Both the position numbers and the translations under genes were made by a program. This document shows positions 1 to 8,581 of a DNA stretch of 64,000 bases, piece by piece (within the stretch, counting starts at the first letter, position 1; the number at the start of each line of letters is the position of its first letter). The DNA lies in NCBI RefSeq assembly GCF_024753145.1, contig NZ_JANUGU010000001.1, positions 372,001 through 436,000 of the forward strand, written 5' to 3'. Origin of the DNA: Massilia terrae (GTDB taxonomy: Bacteria; Pseudomonadota; Gammaproteobacteria; Burkholderiales; Burkholderiaceae_D). Under the pieces are notes generated by a model that searched no databases, had not been told where the DNA came from, and saw only the letters and a list, made by a program, of their open reading frames with translations.

Positions 1-129
1 GTGTCCACCGGCGGCGGCATGGCGGTGTTCCAGGCCGTGAAAGCCTTCGAGCTATTCACCGGCATCAGCCCGGACGCGGAACGGATGCAGCAGCATTTCC
101 AGGACCTGCAGCAGGCCGCAGGCGAATGA
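1..129 (+). CDS. C-terminal end of a shikimate/quinate dehydrogenase (5' end outside window)
   Basis: The open frame enters from the left edge and ends with TGA at 127-129, leaving the last 42 residues. They read GGGMAVFQAVKAFELFTG followed by an acidic helix, which is the conserved C-terminal helix pair of shikimate/quinate dehydrogenases (AroE/YdiB family). In that family this part follows the NAD(P)-binding domain, and the preceding Gly-rich turn contacts the nicotinamide. The next two genes are a HPPD-like protein and a 3-dehydroshikimate dehydratase, so a catabolic enzyme that oxidises shikimate or quinate is more likely than the biosynthetic AroE. Only the tail is visible, so cofactor and substrate cannot be judged. 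Confidence 0.75.
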   Translation: MSTGGGMAVFQAVKAFELFTGISPDAERMQQHFQDLQQAAGE

Positions 130-146
130 GAGCAGCAGGAGGAGAC

Positions 147-1034
147 ATGAAGACACGGGAAAACAATCCGGAACCCAGCAATCCGCTTGGCCTCGACGGC
201 ATCGAGTTCATCGAATACATCACGGCGGAACCGCTGGCGCTGGGCGGCGTCCTTGAGCAGATGGGCTTTGTGCAGGTCGGGCGGCACCGTTCGCGCGAAG
301 TGCTGCTGTTTCGCCAGGGCGGCATGAACGTGGTGGTCAACGCCGATCCCGGCGCGCGCTCCGGCGTGCAGGACGAACCGGGCGGGACCTCGCTGTCGGC
401 GATCGCATTCCGGGTGCGTGACGCGGCGCTGGCCTACGAGCAGGCGCTGGCGCGCGGCGCGTGGGCGATCCCGACCCGCGCCGGCGCGATGGAACTGAAC
501 ATCCCGGGCGTCTACGGTCCCGGTGGCGCGGTGCTCTATTTTGTCGACCGCTGCCAGGACTTCTCGATCTACGACGTCGACTTCAAGCCCGCCGCCGCGA
601 CGGACGTGGCGCCGGCGGCCATCGCCGGCCTGCACTTCTTCGGCGTGGTGCAGTCGATCGGCGCCGGCCGCAGCGCGGAGTGGGTCGACTTCTACCAGCA
701 CCTGATGAATTTCCGCGTGCTGCCGGAAGAGACCCGCTTCGGCATTCTGCCCAAGGGGACGCTGCTGCAAAGCCCGTGCGAGGACTTCTACCTGCAGCTG
801 GTCGAACCGCCGCCGGGCAGCGAGGATGTGCACTGGGACGAGGAGCTGATCCGGATCGGCTTCGGCACGCCGGACGTGGGCGCGGCGGTGCGTGCGCTGG
901 AGCAGCGCGGCGTGGCCTTCGTCGACCGCGAGCCGGTCAAGCCGAACGGGAAGGGCGCGCTGACCCAGCTGTTCAAGGGCGGCGTGAGCTTCGAGCTGGT
1001 GCACGACACGCTGGAGGCGCGCCATGCAGCTTAG
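147..1034 (+). CDS. HPPD-like double-VOC protein, detached C-terminal half of bifunctional dehydroshikimate dehydratase
   Basis: The protein has 295 residues and two vicinal-oxygen-chelate repeats, the first at about 15-140 and the second at about 155-290. It resembles 4-hydroxyphenylpyruvate dioxygenase and the HPPD-like C-terminal domain that is fused to 3-dehydroshikimate dehydratase in Pseudomonas QuiC. In the second repeat the first iron His (GLHFFGV) and the Glu (VSFELVH) are present. The residue matching the middle His of HPPD (GIQHVAF) appears to be Arg (LIRIGF), so dioxygenase activity is doubtful. I chose ATG 147 because AGGAGG lies just upstream; the in-frame ATG at 126 overlaps the previous stop and has no good ribosome site. 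The next gene overlaps it by 11 bp, which implies translational coupling. Confidence 0.75.
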   Translation: MKTRENNPEPSNPLGLDGIEFIEYITAEPLALGGVLEQMGFVQVGRHRSREVLLFRQGGMNVVVNADPGARSGVQDEPGGTSLSAIAFRVRDAALAYEQALARGAWAIPTRAGAMELNIPGVYGPGGAVLYFVDRCQDFSIYDVDFKPAAATDVAPAAIAGLHFFGVVQSIGAGRSAEWVDFYQHLMNFRVLPEETRFGILPKGTLLQSPCEDFYLQLVEPPPGSEDVHWDEELIRIGFGTPDVGAAVRALEQRGVAFVDREPVKPNGKGALTQLFKGGVSFELVHDTLEARHAA

Positions 1035-1908
1035 CCAGTTTGGCATGGACACGATCACGCTCGCGGGCGATCTTGGCGCCAAGCTGGAAGCCTCGCGCGC
1101 GGCCGGCTTCACCCAGCTGATGCTGTGGGCGAAGGACATGGTCAATTTTCCGGGCGGTGTCGAGGCGGCTGCGAAGCTGGTGCGCGCGAGCGGCATCCGC
1201 GTCACCGGCATCCAGGTGATGCGCGACTACGAGGGCCTGGAAGGCACGCTGCACGACTATAAGGTCGACATGGCCAAGAGCATGCTGCAGATCTGCCATG
1301 CGGTCGGCGCGCCGCTGCTGATGGTGTGCTCGTCCACCTCGAAGCACGCCAGCGCGGATACCGGCAAGATCGCGGACGACCTTGCCAAGCTGGCCAACCT
1401 GGCGGTGCCGCTCAAGGTGCGGGTCGGCTTCGAGGCCCTGTCCTGGGGCCGAAACATCAGCGAATGCCGCCAAGCATGGGAGGTGGTGGCGCTGGCCGAC
1501 CATGCCAACCTGGGTGTCGTTGTCGACTCCTATCATATGCTGGCCAACCGCTCGCCCTTCGACACCATTGACGAGATCCCGTGGAACAAGATCGCGATGG
1601 TGCAGCTGTCCGACTTCATGTGGCGCGAAATCCGCTCGTCCGAAGAGCGGCTGGAAACGGCGCGCCACCTGCGCGTGTTCCCGGGCGAAGGCGAGCACTC
1701 GCGCGAATTGGCGGACCTGGTGCGGCGCCTGCACTTCGGCGGCTACCGCGGCGACTACAGCTTCGAAGTATTCAATGACGACTACCTGCAGATGCCGCCC
1801 GCGATGGTCGCGCAGCGCGCGCGCAACTCGGCGCGCTGGGTGGCCGACCAGGTCTTGCGGCGGGGCCGGGCGCACGCTAAGGTGAAGGACGAAGTGGCGG
1901 CACACTGA
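1024..1908 (+). CDS. 3-dehydroshikimate dehydratase, TIM-barrel (sugar phosphate isomerase/epimerase fold)
   Basis: This 294-residue xylose-isomerase-like TIM barrel matches the N-terminal catalytic half of QuiC-type 3-dehydroshikimate dehydratase, which converts 3-dehydroshikimate to protocatechuate. The metal-ligand quartet of the family is visible as Glu137 (VGFEALSWG), Asp168 (VVVDSYHM), Gln194 (MVQLSDF) and Glu248 (YSFEVFND), with family-like spacing. In Pseudomonas this domain and the HPPD-like domain form one chain of about 630 residues with the barrel first. Here they are two overlapping genes with the barrel second. The neighbouring shikimate dehydrogenase and MFS carrier support a quinate/shikimate to protocatechuate route. 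An epimerase or isomerase of the same fold is the alternative. Confidence 0.8.
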   Translation: MQLSQFGMDTITLAGDLGAKLEASRAAGFTQLMLWAKDMVNFPGGVEAAAKLVRASGIRVTGIQVMRDYEGLEGTLHDYKVDMAKSMLQICHAVGAPLLMVCSSTSKHASADTGKIADDLAKLANLAVPLKVRVGFEALSWGRNISECRQAWEVVALADHANLGVVVDSYHMLANRSPFDTIDEIPWNKIAMVQLSDFMWREIRSSEERLETARHLRVFPGEGEHSRELADLVRRLHFGGYRGDYSFEVFNDDYLQMPPAMVAQRARNSARWVADQVLRRGRAHAKVKDEVAAH

Positions 1909-1959
1909 GCATCCCGTCGAAGGATGCGCCGCACACCGGTAGAAAAAGACGGAGACATT

Positions 1960-3258
1960 ATGGAAGTGGATAGCGGATCGGCTGCGCTGCGCGCAGCCGC
2001 GCCGGCCGGGAAGATGGCGGCCAAGGGCAAGCTGCGCTGGGCGATGCTGGCGCTGGTGTTCGGCGCCACCACCCTGAACTACATCGACCGCGCCGCGCTG
2101 GGCATCATGCAGCCGGTGCTGGCCAGGGCGATGCAGTGGACGGCGCAGGACTACGCCAACATCAATTTCTGGTTCCAGGTCGGCTACGCGATCGGCTATG
2201 CGCTGCAGGGCCGGCTGATGGACAGCCTCGGCGTGCGGCGCGGCTTCGCGCTGGCGGTGCTGGTCTGGAGCCTGGCCGCCGCGGCCCACGGTTTCGCGGC
2301 CGGCGTGGCCGGGTTCATGGTGTGCCGCTTCGTGCTGGGCTTCGCCGAAGCCGGCAACTACCCCGGCTGCGTGAAGACCACGCGGCTGTGGTTCCCGGTG
2401 TCGGAGCGCGCGCTGGCGGTGGGTATCTTCAACGCCGGCACCAATGTCGGCGCCATGCTCACGCCGATCATGATCCCCTTCATCCTCGCAGTGTGGGGCT
2501 GGCAGCCGGTGTTCTTCGTCATTGGCGCGCTCGGCATTGCCTGGCTGGCCGCGTGGTGGAAGCACTACCACGACCCGGACGCGCACCCGCGCATGAGCGC
2601 CGGCGAACTGGCCCACATCCGCAGCACCGTGGAGCCGGCGGCGGCACGCGTGCCGTACCGCCAGGTGCTGCGCATGCGCGCCCTGTGGACCTTCGCGATC
2701 GGCCACATGCTGACGGCGCCGGTATTCTGGTTCTACCTGTACTGGCTGCCGCCCTACCTGAACCAGCAGTTCCATCTTGGGATCAGCGTCGCCGAACTGG
2801 GCGCGCCCCTGATCGTGATCTACCTGATGGCCGATGTCGGCAGCATCATTGGCGGCGCGCTGTCGTCCTTCATGGTCAAGCGCGGCATGGATGCGGTCCG
2901 TGCGCGGCTGCTGTCGATGCTGCTGTGCGCGCTGTGCCTGCTGCCGGTGGTGTTCGTCTCGTCCGCCAGCGGCGTGTGGCTGGCGACCGCCTACATCTCG
3001 ATCGCGATCGCCGCGCACCAGGCATGGACGGCGAACATCTGGAGCCTGGCGATCGACATGACGCCGAAGGAGGCGGTGGCCTCGGTGTTCGGGCTGGGCG
3101 GCATGTGCTCGGCGATCGGCGGCATGTTCATGACCCAGCTCGTGGGCTGGGTGCTGACCCGCAGCGGCAATAACTACACGCTGCTGTTCACCATGATCCC
3201 GGCGGCTTATTTCATCGCCCTGGCCTGGATGTTTGCGATGTACCCGCGCCGGAGCTGA
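1960..3258 (+). CDS. MFS transporter, anion:cation symporter (ACS) family
   Basis: The protein has about 432 residues and 12 predicted membrane segments. It opens with the ACS-family signature region TTLNYIDRAALGIMQPVL after a short cytoplasmic N-terminus, and a charged central loop sits near residues 205-230. ACS carriers import organic anions such as hexuronates, galactarate, phthalate or quinate by proton symport. Its position after the shikimate dehydrogenase and dehydroshikimate dehydratase genes suggests quinate, shikimate or dehydroshikimate as substrate, but this is inference from context. I chose ATG 1960 because GGAGA precedes it at 1951-1955; an upstream in-frame ATG at 1924 lacks a ribosome site. 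Confidence 0.85.
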   Translation: MEVDSGSAALRAAAPAGKMAAKGKLRWAMLALVFGATTLNYIDRAALGIMQPVLARAMQWTAQDYANINFWFQVGYAIGYALQGRLMDSLGVRRGFALAVLVWSLAAAAHGFAAGVAGFMVCRFVLGFAEAGNYPGCVKTTRLWFPVSERALAVGIFNAGTNVGAMLTPIMIPFILAVWGWQPVFFVIGALGIAWLAAWWKHYHDPDAHPRMSAGELAHIRSTVEPAAARVPYRQVLRMRALWTFAIGHMLTAPVFWFYLYWLPPYLNQQFHLGISVAELGAPLIVIYLMADVGSIIGGALSSFMVKRGMDAVRARLLSMLLCALCLLPVVFVSSASGVWLATAYISIAIAAHQAWTANIWSLAIDMTPKEAVASVFGLGGMCSAIGGMFMTQLVGWVLTRSGNNYTLLFTMIPAAYFIALAWMFAMYPRRS

Positions 3259-3264
3259 CGAGGA

Positions 3265-4071
3265 TTACAACGCGCGCGTTCCCGCGGCCACCAGCTCGGC
3301 GGGATAGTATTGACGGTAGGCGTTGAGCAGCGCGTGGTTGCGGTTCGCGGCCAGGATAGCCTTTTCAAGGATGGCCTGGTCGGCTTGCGACAAGCGCCGC
3401 GACAGGTACATCCCGCCGAGATGCCAGGGCAGCTCCCCGAGCGGCTCGATCCGGAGCCTGGTCGTGATGTCGCTGACCCGCTTGTCGACGACCGCCGCGC
3501 CATACAGTGCGCTCGCCGGCATGATGGTCGCGTCGACCATTTTTGCCTTGAGCATGCGCGCGATTTCCAGCGGGTCCTTTTCGAGGAAGAGCCTGTGCTG
3601 CCGGCTCAGTTGCTCGACCGCGTTCTGGTACGCGGGGCCGTAGTCGAAGCCGCGCACCACGGCTACGCGCAGGCCTGGAGTGGCGATCAGTTCGGCCAGC
3701 GAGTGGATCGCAGGGCGGCTGCCGTTCAGCGACACCATCACGGCGCGGCTTTGCACGAGAGGGATGAAACGGCCGGACTGGTCACGTTTTTCCGACCGCG
3801 TCGCCGCCAAAATCACGTCCGCTCCGCCATTCTCGAACATGAATTCGAGGCGCGCCCGCGGAACCGGATGCATGCGAAGCTCGCAGCCGGCGCTGGCCGC
3901 GACCTGCTCGATGAAGTTCACGAAGACGCCGCTGGCCTTGTCGCCGTCAAGGATGATCGAGAAGCCGAGGGGAGCGAGCGGCACTTCCAGCGGACGCGAA
4001 CAGCCTGCACGCGCTGCTGGCGAAGCCGCCGACAGGAGCAGAACGGTCAACAAGGGCAAAATCGTCCGCAT
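3265..4071 (-). CDS. Periplasmic solute-binding protein, PBP2 superfamily
   Basis: The protein has 268 residues. A signal peptide (MRTILPLLTVLLLSAASPAA, then RAG) precedes a type II periplasmic binding fold. The sequence has the pattern of family 3 (amino-acid type) binding proteins, including GVFVNFIEQVAASAG near the start and VVRGFDYGPAYQNAV at the hinge. No permease or ATPase gene is adjacent, so it may be a stand-alone sensor-like binding protein of the kind common in betaproteobacteria. ATG 4071 was chosen because the signal peptide starts there; the frame stays open 27 codons upstream but runs through a good promoter at 4100-4128. The ligand is unknown. Confidence 0.75.
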   Translation of the reverse strand: MRTILPLLTVLLLSAASPAARAGCSRPLEVPLAPLGFSIILDGDKASGVFVNFIEQVAASAGCELRMHPVPRARLEFMFENGGADVILAATRSEKRDQSGRFIPLVQSRAVMVSLNGSRPAIHSLAELIATPGLRVAVVRGFDYGPAYQNAVEQLSRQHRLFLEKDPLEIARMLKAKMVDATIMPASALYGAAVVDKRVSDITTRLRIEPLGELPWHLGGMYLSRRLSQADQAILEKAILAANRNHALLNAYRQYYPAELVAAGTRAL

Positions 4072-4099
4072 GGTGCACGAAGGTGTCGAGGTTGTTTGC

Positions 4100-4128
4100 A
4101 ATATGCGATCAATCGTTGCGCAGGTCAA
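4100..4128 (-). promoter_or_regulatory. Sigma70-type promoter of the periplasmic binding protein gene
   Basis: On the minus strand TTGACC (4128-4123) and CATATT (4105-4100) are separated by exactly 17 bp. This places transcription start about 20-25 nt before the ATG at 4071. Its -35 box overlaps the 3' end of the UvrA-like remnant. A near copy of this promoter core precedes the M28 peptidase gene at 15182-15210. Confidence 0.65.
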
Positions 4129-4935
4129 GCGTTGGCGTGATTGTGCAGGCAAGCGGCCAGGTAGGGCGCGGTGCGGCTGCCTGTGTACGCCGCGACCTTG
4201 TCAGGTGGTCCGGTTGCCACCACGCTGCCGCCGGCCTCGCCCGCGCCGGTCCAGTTGCGCCACCAGGCGGTCGGTGTCGAGCGGATGCAGGCCGGTGGTT
4301 GGCTCGTCCAGTACGTACAGCGCGCCGCCGCGTGTCGCGCGCTGCAGTTCGGTGGCGAGCTTGATGCGCTGCGCCTCGCCGCCCGACAGCTCGTCCAGCA
4401 CGTAGACCACGCCGAACAGGCTTGATCGCACCGCGGTCGCCAGGCGCAGGCGCTGCAGCTCGCCCGGCGCCAAGGTCGGCGTGCTTCGTTCCAGCGCGAG
4501 ATAGCCCAGGCCGAGCGCCAGCATCGTCTCCAGCCGCGCGCACAGGTCGGCGGCGATGCGGCGCGTGACGATGAGCTGCTCTGCGGGTTTGTCCTTTGGC
4601 GAAGGCTTGCTGCCGTCCGCGTAGGGCTTCAGCAGGCGCGCAAGGCATTCGAGCGGAAGCCGCGAAAGCGTCATGATGTCCATGCCGGCGAAGGTGACCG
4701 ACAGCGCTTCGCGGGCCGGCGGCCAGGCGGCGACGGCGCGTTCGCGGATGGTCAGGCTGTCGTCGGGGACCATCGAGGCCTCGGTCGCTTCGTAAACCCG
4801 TCCAAGACCGGAGCACTGCGGACACGCCCCTTCGGCCGTATTCGGCGAAAACGATTCGGCGTACAGGAGCGCCTGGCCGGGCGGATAGTCGCCGGGGCGT
4901 GGGTGGGGGCAGTCTGGTTCCTGCTTGCGGTGCAT
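4125..4935 (-). pseudogene. UvrA-like excinuclease ABC subunit paralogue, decayed by several internal deletions
   Basis: Pieces of a UvrA-family ABC ATPase are present in order but large parts are missing. From the 5' end there is a block [11 protein letters not shown]...[12 protein letters not shown] with the [19 protein letters not shown] motif. It jumps straight to [13 protein letters not shown], a segment that in intact paralogues lies more than 100 residues later. The N-terminal ABC signature region [18 protein letters not shown] reaches VVYVLDE and then joins [18 protein letters not shown] of the second ATPase. After [10 protein letters not shown] a deletion shifts the frame; the C-terminal tail ([20 protein letters not shown]) continues in another frame to a stop at 4125-4127. 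Both Walker A motifs are absent. An intact paralogue is over 750 residues; at most about 270 remain. It cannot be a working repair or export ATPase. Confidence 0.85.
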
Positions 4936-5021
4936 CGGCGCTCCGTGCGGTCGGGTCGGATCGCGCTATTTGAACGCATCGGGCCGCCGCTTGCCGTAGC
5001 TGCCGCACCCAGCCCGGTTCG

Positions 5022-5930
5022 CTAGTGCTTGCGCGTCCCGTACATACGGCACTCTGCCGCCAGAGCCAGCAGGTTGGGGTCGCGTTCGCGCGAGCGCAAC
5101 AGCAGCAGCGTGATCGCCTGTTGCGAGCTGTAGCGCGCATCCAGTGGAATCAGGTCGATGCGTCCGCTGAACCCGGCCACGCGCCCCGGCAACAGGCTGT
5201 AGCCCATGCCGCTGCCGACCAGGTTCATCAGCGAAAAGATGTCGCCGACCCGCATGATGGTCTCGGGCACGTAGCCGGCCTGTTCGAACGCATGGTCGAA
5301 ACTGGCCGAAGTGACGAAACCGCCGGCCAGGGTAATGAATTTTTCGCTGCGCAGCTCGCGCAGGTCGACATGCTCACGCCCGGCGTAGGGCGAGCCGAGC
5401 GGCGCCGCCAGCCGCACCTCGTCCTGGAACAGGGGGACGGCAAGCAGCTGCGGGTCATCGAGCGGCGCCTGCAAGCCGACCACGATGGCGTCCAGCCGGC
5501 CTTCCTTCAGGCTGAGCAGTAACTCCTGGTTCGAGCCCAGCACCAGGTCGATCTGCAGCTCGGGACGGCGCAGTTTCACGCCCATGATCAGCTGCGGAAT
5601 GCAGCCCAAGGTCAGCGAATACAGCGAGCCGATCTTCATCTTGGCGCTGCCCACGCCGGCCATCTCGCGCGCCTTGCGGATGCCTTCCTCGGTTTCCTCG
5701 ACCGCGCGCTGGGCGTGCTTGGCGAAGACGAAGGCGGCCGGCAGCGCGGCCAGGCTGCGGCCCTCGCGCCGGAACAGGGGACAGTGCAATCCTTCCTCCA
5801 GCGTGTGCAGGGCGCGGTGCACGCTGACCGTGCTCTGGCCCAGCTCCTCCGCCACCTTGGTCAGGTTGTGCAGGCGCATGAAGGCCAGGAAGACCTGCAG
5901 CTTTTTCAGCGTGATTTCTTCATTGATCAT
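5022..5930 (-). CDS. mdcR: LysR-family regulator, MdcR-type (malonate decarboxylase regulator)
   Basis: This 302-residue LysR protein has an N-terminal winged helix-turn-helix (about residues 5-62, KKLQVFLAFMRLHNLTKVAEEL) and a two-lobed effector domain. It diverges from mdcA with 107 bp between the start codons, the usual arrangement for MdcR/MauR activators of malonate genes that respond to malonate. ATG 5930 was chosen because it begins the conserved helix-turn-helix and leaves the intergenic promoter free; the frame is open 40 codons further up but would run across the mdcA leader. The effector domain shows no truncation. Confidence 0.85.
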   Translation of the reverse strand: MINEEITLKKLQVFLAFMRLHNLTKVAEELGQSTVSVHRALHTLEEGLHCPLFRREGRSLAALPAAFVFAKHAQRAVEETEEGIRKAREMAGVGSAKMKIGSLYSLTLGCIPQLIMGVKLRRPELQIDLVLGSNQELLLSLKEGRLDAIVVGLQAPLDDPQLLAVPLFQDEVRLAAPLGSPYAGREHVDLRELRSEKFITLAGGFVTSASFDHAFEQAGYVPETIMRVGDIFSLMNLVGSGMGYSLLPGRVAGFSGRIDLIPLDARYSSQQAITLLLLRSRERDPNLLALAAECRMYGTRKH

Positions 5931-5934
5931 GAGG

Positions 5935-5978
5935 TCAATTATTAACTTGAGAGTAAAGAAACGCAAATCATGTTGATT
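5935..5978. promoter_or_regulatory. Putative MdcR operator region between mdcR and mdcA
   Basis: Two AT-rich inverted repeats sit in the divergent region. TCAATTATTAACTTGA (5935-5950) has TCAA/TTGA arms close to the mdcR start. AATCATGTTGATT (5966-5978) has perfect AATCA/TGATT arms around TGT. LysR regulators bind interrupted dyads of this size in divergent promoters, so these are the best candidates for the recognition and activation sites. Assignment to MdcR is inference. Confidence 0.45.
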
Positions 5979-6037
5979 GAATCGCCCGGTCGCCCTTTCT
6001 ATGCTGGCATCAAACGCTGTTGACAATAGGAGACTCC

Positions 6038-7699
6038 ATGGGAAGCACAAGCCCCATCCCGCGCCAGTGGGACACCCGGCGCCGCGAGAAGCAGCGCCGC
6101 CTGGACGCGGTGCGCCACCTGGCCGACGGCCCGGTGCTGCGCAGCGACCGCCTGGTGGAAGCGCTCGAACACCTGGTCGTCAGCGGCGACCGGGTAGTGC
6201 TGGAAGGTAACAACCAGAAGCAGGCCGACTACCTCGCCCGCGCCCTGGTGCAGCTCGACCCTGACCGCGTCCAGCGGCTGCACATGATCATGCCCAGCGT
6301 CAGCCTACCGGAACACCTCGACCTGTTCGAGCGCGGCATCGCGAGCAAGCTGGACTTCGCTTTCGCCGGCCCCCAGAGCCTGCGCATCTCGCAGTTGCTG
6401 CAGGAGGGGACGCTGCAGGTGGGCGCGCTGCACACCTACATCGAGCTGTACAGCCGACTGTACGTGGACCTGGCGCCGAACGTGGTCCTGATCGCCGGCT
6501 ACAAGGCCGACCGCGCCGGCAACCTGTACACCGGTCCCAGCACCGAGGACACGCCGGCCCTGGTGGAAGCGGGCGCTTTCCGCGACGGCATCGTGATCGC
6601 GCAGGTTAATGAGATCGTCGACGATCCCAAGGACCTGCCACGCGTGGACGTGCCGGGATCGTGGATCGACTTCGTGGTGCAGTCGGACAAACCGTTCTAT
6701 ATCGAGCCGCTGTTCACGCGCGACCCGCGCCTCATCAAGCCGGTGCACATCCTGATGGCGATGATGGCGATCCGCGGCGTGTACGAGCGCCACCAGGTGC
6801 AGTCGCTGAACCACGGCATCGGCTTCAACACGGCCGCCATCGAACTGCTGCTGCCGACCTACGCCGAGCAGCTTGGACTGAAGGGCAAGATCTGCCGCAA
6901 CTGGACGCTGAACCCGCACCCGACGCTGATCCCCGCGATCGAGTCGGGCTGGGTCGAGAGCGTGCATTGCTTCGGCGCGGAGCTGGGCATGGAAGCTTAC
7001 ACCGCGGCGCGGCCGGACGTGTTCTTCACCGGCCGTGACGGCTCGATGCGATCGAACCGTGCTTTCTGCCAGCTGGCCGGCCAGTACGCGGTCGACCTGT
7101 TCATCGGCTCCACGCTGCAGATGGACGGCGCCGGCAACTCGTCCACCGTGACGCACGGCCGCCTGACCGGCTTCGGCGGAGCGCCCAACATGGGCCACGA
7201 TCCGCATGGCCGCCGTCACCCGACGCCGGCCTGGCTCGATCTGGTCGAGACCGACGATCCGCTCGCGCGCGGCAAGAAGCTGGTGGTGCAGATGGTCGAG
7301 ACCTTCCAGGATGGCACCGCGCCGACCATCGTCGAAACGCTCGATGCGGTCGAAGTCGGCAAGGCCTCCGGTATGCCGCTGGCGCCGGTCATGATCTACG
7401 GCGACGACGTCACCCATGTGCTGACCGAGGAGGGCATCGCCTACCTGTACAAGGCGCGCTCGCTGGAAGAGCGCAAGGCGATGCTGGCGGCGGTGGCGGG
7501 CGTGACGCCGATCGGACTGCGCCACGATCCGAAGCAGACCGCGCGCATGCGGGAGCAAGGGCTGATCGCGCTGCCGGAGGATATGGGCGTGCAGCGCGCG
7601 CAGGCTACGCGCTCGCTGCTGGCGGCCAAGAGCATCGCGGAGCTGGTCGACTGGTCCGGCGGCCTGTACGACCCACCGGCCAAGTTCAGGAGCTGGTGA
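6038..7699 (+). CDS. mdcA: Malonate decarboxylase subunit alpha (acetyl-S-ACP:malonate ACP transferase)
   Basis: The protein has 553 residues, typical for MdcA. It swaps malonate for acetate on the acyl carrier protein MdcC, giving malonyl-ACP and free acetate. Family-specific stretches include RQWDTRRREKQRRLDAVRHL at the N-terminus, GSWIDFVVQSDKPFYIEPLF near 215 and GFGGAPNMGHDPHGRRHPTP near 385. ATG 6038 follows AGGAGA at 6028-6033 with good spacing. It is the first gene of a tightly packed operon (mdcA-B-C-D-E-madL-madM-mdcG-mdcH), and its TGA overlaps the mdcB start. Confidence 0.97.
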   Translation: MGSTSPIPRQWDTRRREKQRRLDAVRHLADGPVLRSDRLVEALEHLVVSGDRVVLEGNNQKQADYLARALVQLDPDRVQRLHMIMPSVSLPEHLDLFERGIASKLDFAFAGPQSLRISQLLQEGTLQVGALHTYIELYSRLYVDLAPNVVLIAGYKADRAGNLYTGPSTEDTPALVEAGAFRDGIVIAQVNEIVDDPKDLPRVDVPGSWIDFVVQSDKPFYIEPLFTRDPRLIKPVHILMAMMAIRGVYERHQVQSLNHGIGFNTAAIELLLPTYAEQLGLKGKICRNWTLNPHPTLIPAIESGWVESVHCFGAELGMEAYTAARPDVFFTGRDGSMRSNRAFCQLAGQYAVDLFIGSTLQMDGAGNSSTVTHGRLTGFGGAPNMGHDPHGRRHPTPAWLDLVETDDPLARGKKLVVQMVETFQDGTAPTIVETLDAVEVGKASGMPLAPVMIYGDDVTHVLTEEGIAYLYKARSLEERKAMLAAVAGVTPIGLRHDPKQTARMREQGLIALPEDMGVQRAQATRSLLAAKSIAELVDWSGGLYDPPAKFRSW

Positions 7700-8565
7700 T
7701 GACGGCGTTGAACTCACTCACCCAGCGCCCCAGCGGCCTGGCACAAGCCGAAGCGTTGGCGAACCTGGCGGTCCACGCGCTGCTGGACGAAGCCATGCTG
7801 ACGCCGAAGCCCGGCCTGGTCGACATGCGCGGCAACGGCGCCCACCACGATTTGAGCTGGTTGCTGATGTGCCGCTCGGCCTGCGCGCTGCGTCCGGCCT
7901 TTCAGCAGATGGCGGAGGCTGGCGCGACGGTTCGTGACCCGGGCCTGCTGCGCCGCCGCATCGGCGCCATCGGCCGCGAAGGCGAGGCCGCGATGATGGA
8001 AGCGACCGGCGGCGTCAACACGCATCGCGGCGCGATCTGGGCGCTCGGCCTGCTGGTGACGGCTGCCGCGCGCCATGCCGAGACCACGGACTCCACGGCG
8101 ATTGCCAGCACCGCCGGCATGCTGGCCCGCATCGACGATCCCGATGCGCCCGCGCAGACTGGCAACAAGGGCGAGCAAGCCTGCCGCGAACATGGGGTGG
8201 GCGGCGCGCGCGGCCAGGCCCGGGCCGGATTCCCGGCCGTGGTCGGACAGGCCCTGCCCATGCTGTGCCTGTCGCGCTCCCGTGGCGACACCGAGCCACA
8301 GGCCCGCGTCAACGCGCTGCTGGCCGTGATGGCGGGACTGGACGACACCTGCCTGCTGGTGCGCGGCGGACGTCGCGCGCTCCAGTCGACGCAGGAAGGT
8401 GCGCGCCGCGTGCTGGCACTGGGCGGAATCGCCACGCCGAACGGACGCAGGGCGCTGCACGCGCTCGAAGCGCGGATGCGGGCGCTGCATGTCTCGCCCG
8501 GCGGCGCGGCCGACCTGCTGGCCGCCAGCTTGCTACTGGACCGCATCGAACGCGGACACGAATAA
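7699..8565 (+). CDS. mdcB: Triphosphoribosyl-dephospho-CoA synthase
   Basis: This 288-residue CitG/MdcB-family protein makes the 2'-(5''-triphosphoribosyl)-3'-dephospho-CoA precursor of the MdcC prosthetic group from ATP and dephospho-CoA. Family motifs include EAMLTPKPGLVDMRGNGAHHDLSW near residues 34-55, GVNTHRGAIWALGLL near 110 and the late GGAADLLAASLLLD helix. The start ATG overlaps the mdcA stop as ATGA, and AGGAG lies inside the mdcA end. In many other mdc operons mdcB is placed later; here it follows mdcA. Confidence 0.95.
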   Translation: MTALNSLTQRPSGLAQAEALANLAVHALLDEAMLTPKPGLVDMRGNGAHHDLSWLLMCRSACALRPAFQQMAEAGATVRDPGLLRRRIGAIGREGEAAMMEATGGVNTHRGAIWALGLLVTAAARHAETTDSTAIASTAGMLARIDDPDAPAQTGNKGEQACREHGVGGARGQARAGFPAVVGQALPMLCLSRSRGDTEPQARVNALLAVMAGLDDTCLLVRGGRRALQSTQEGARRVLALGGIATPNGRRALHALEARMRALHVSPGGAADLLAASLLLDRIERGHE

Positions 8566-8581
8566 AGGAGACGGAACAATC

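Noticed and set aside
147-1034. A functional 4-hydroxyphenylpyruvate dioxygenase of tyrosine catabolism
   Set aside because: It is shorter than HPPD, lacks the central iron His, and sits with shikimate dehydrogenase and dehydroshikimate dehydratase genes, not with tyrosine catabolic genes.
973-3018. A 681-codon open frame on the minus strand
   Set aside because: It spans antisense to two unrelated genes (dehydratase and MFS), with low-complexity His/Arg-rich composition.
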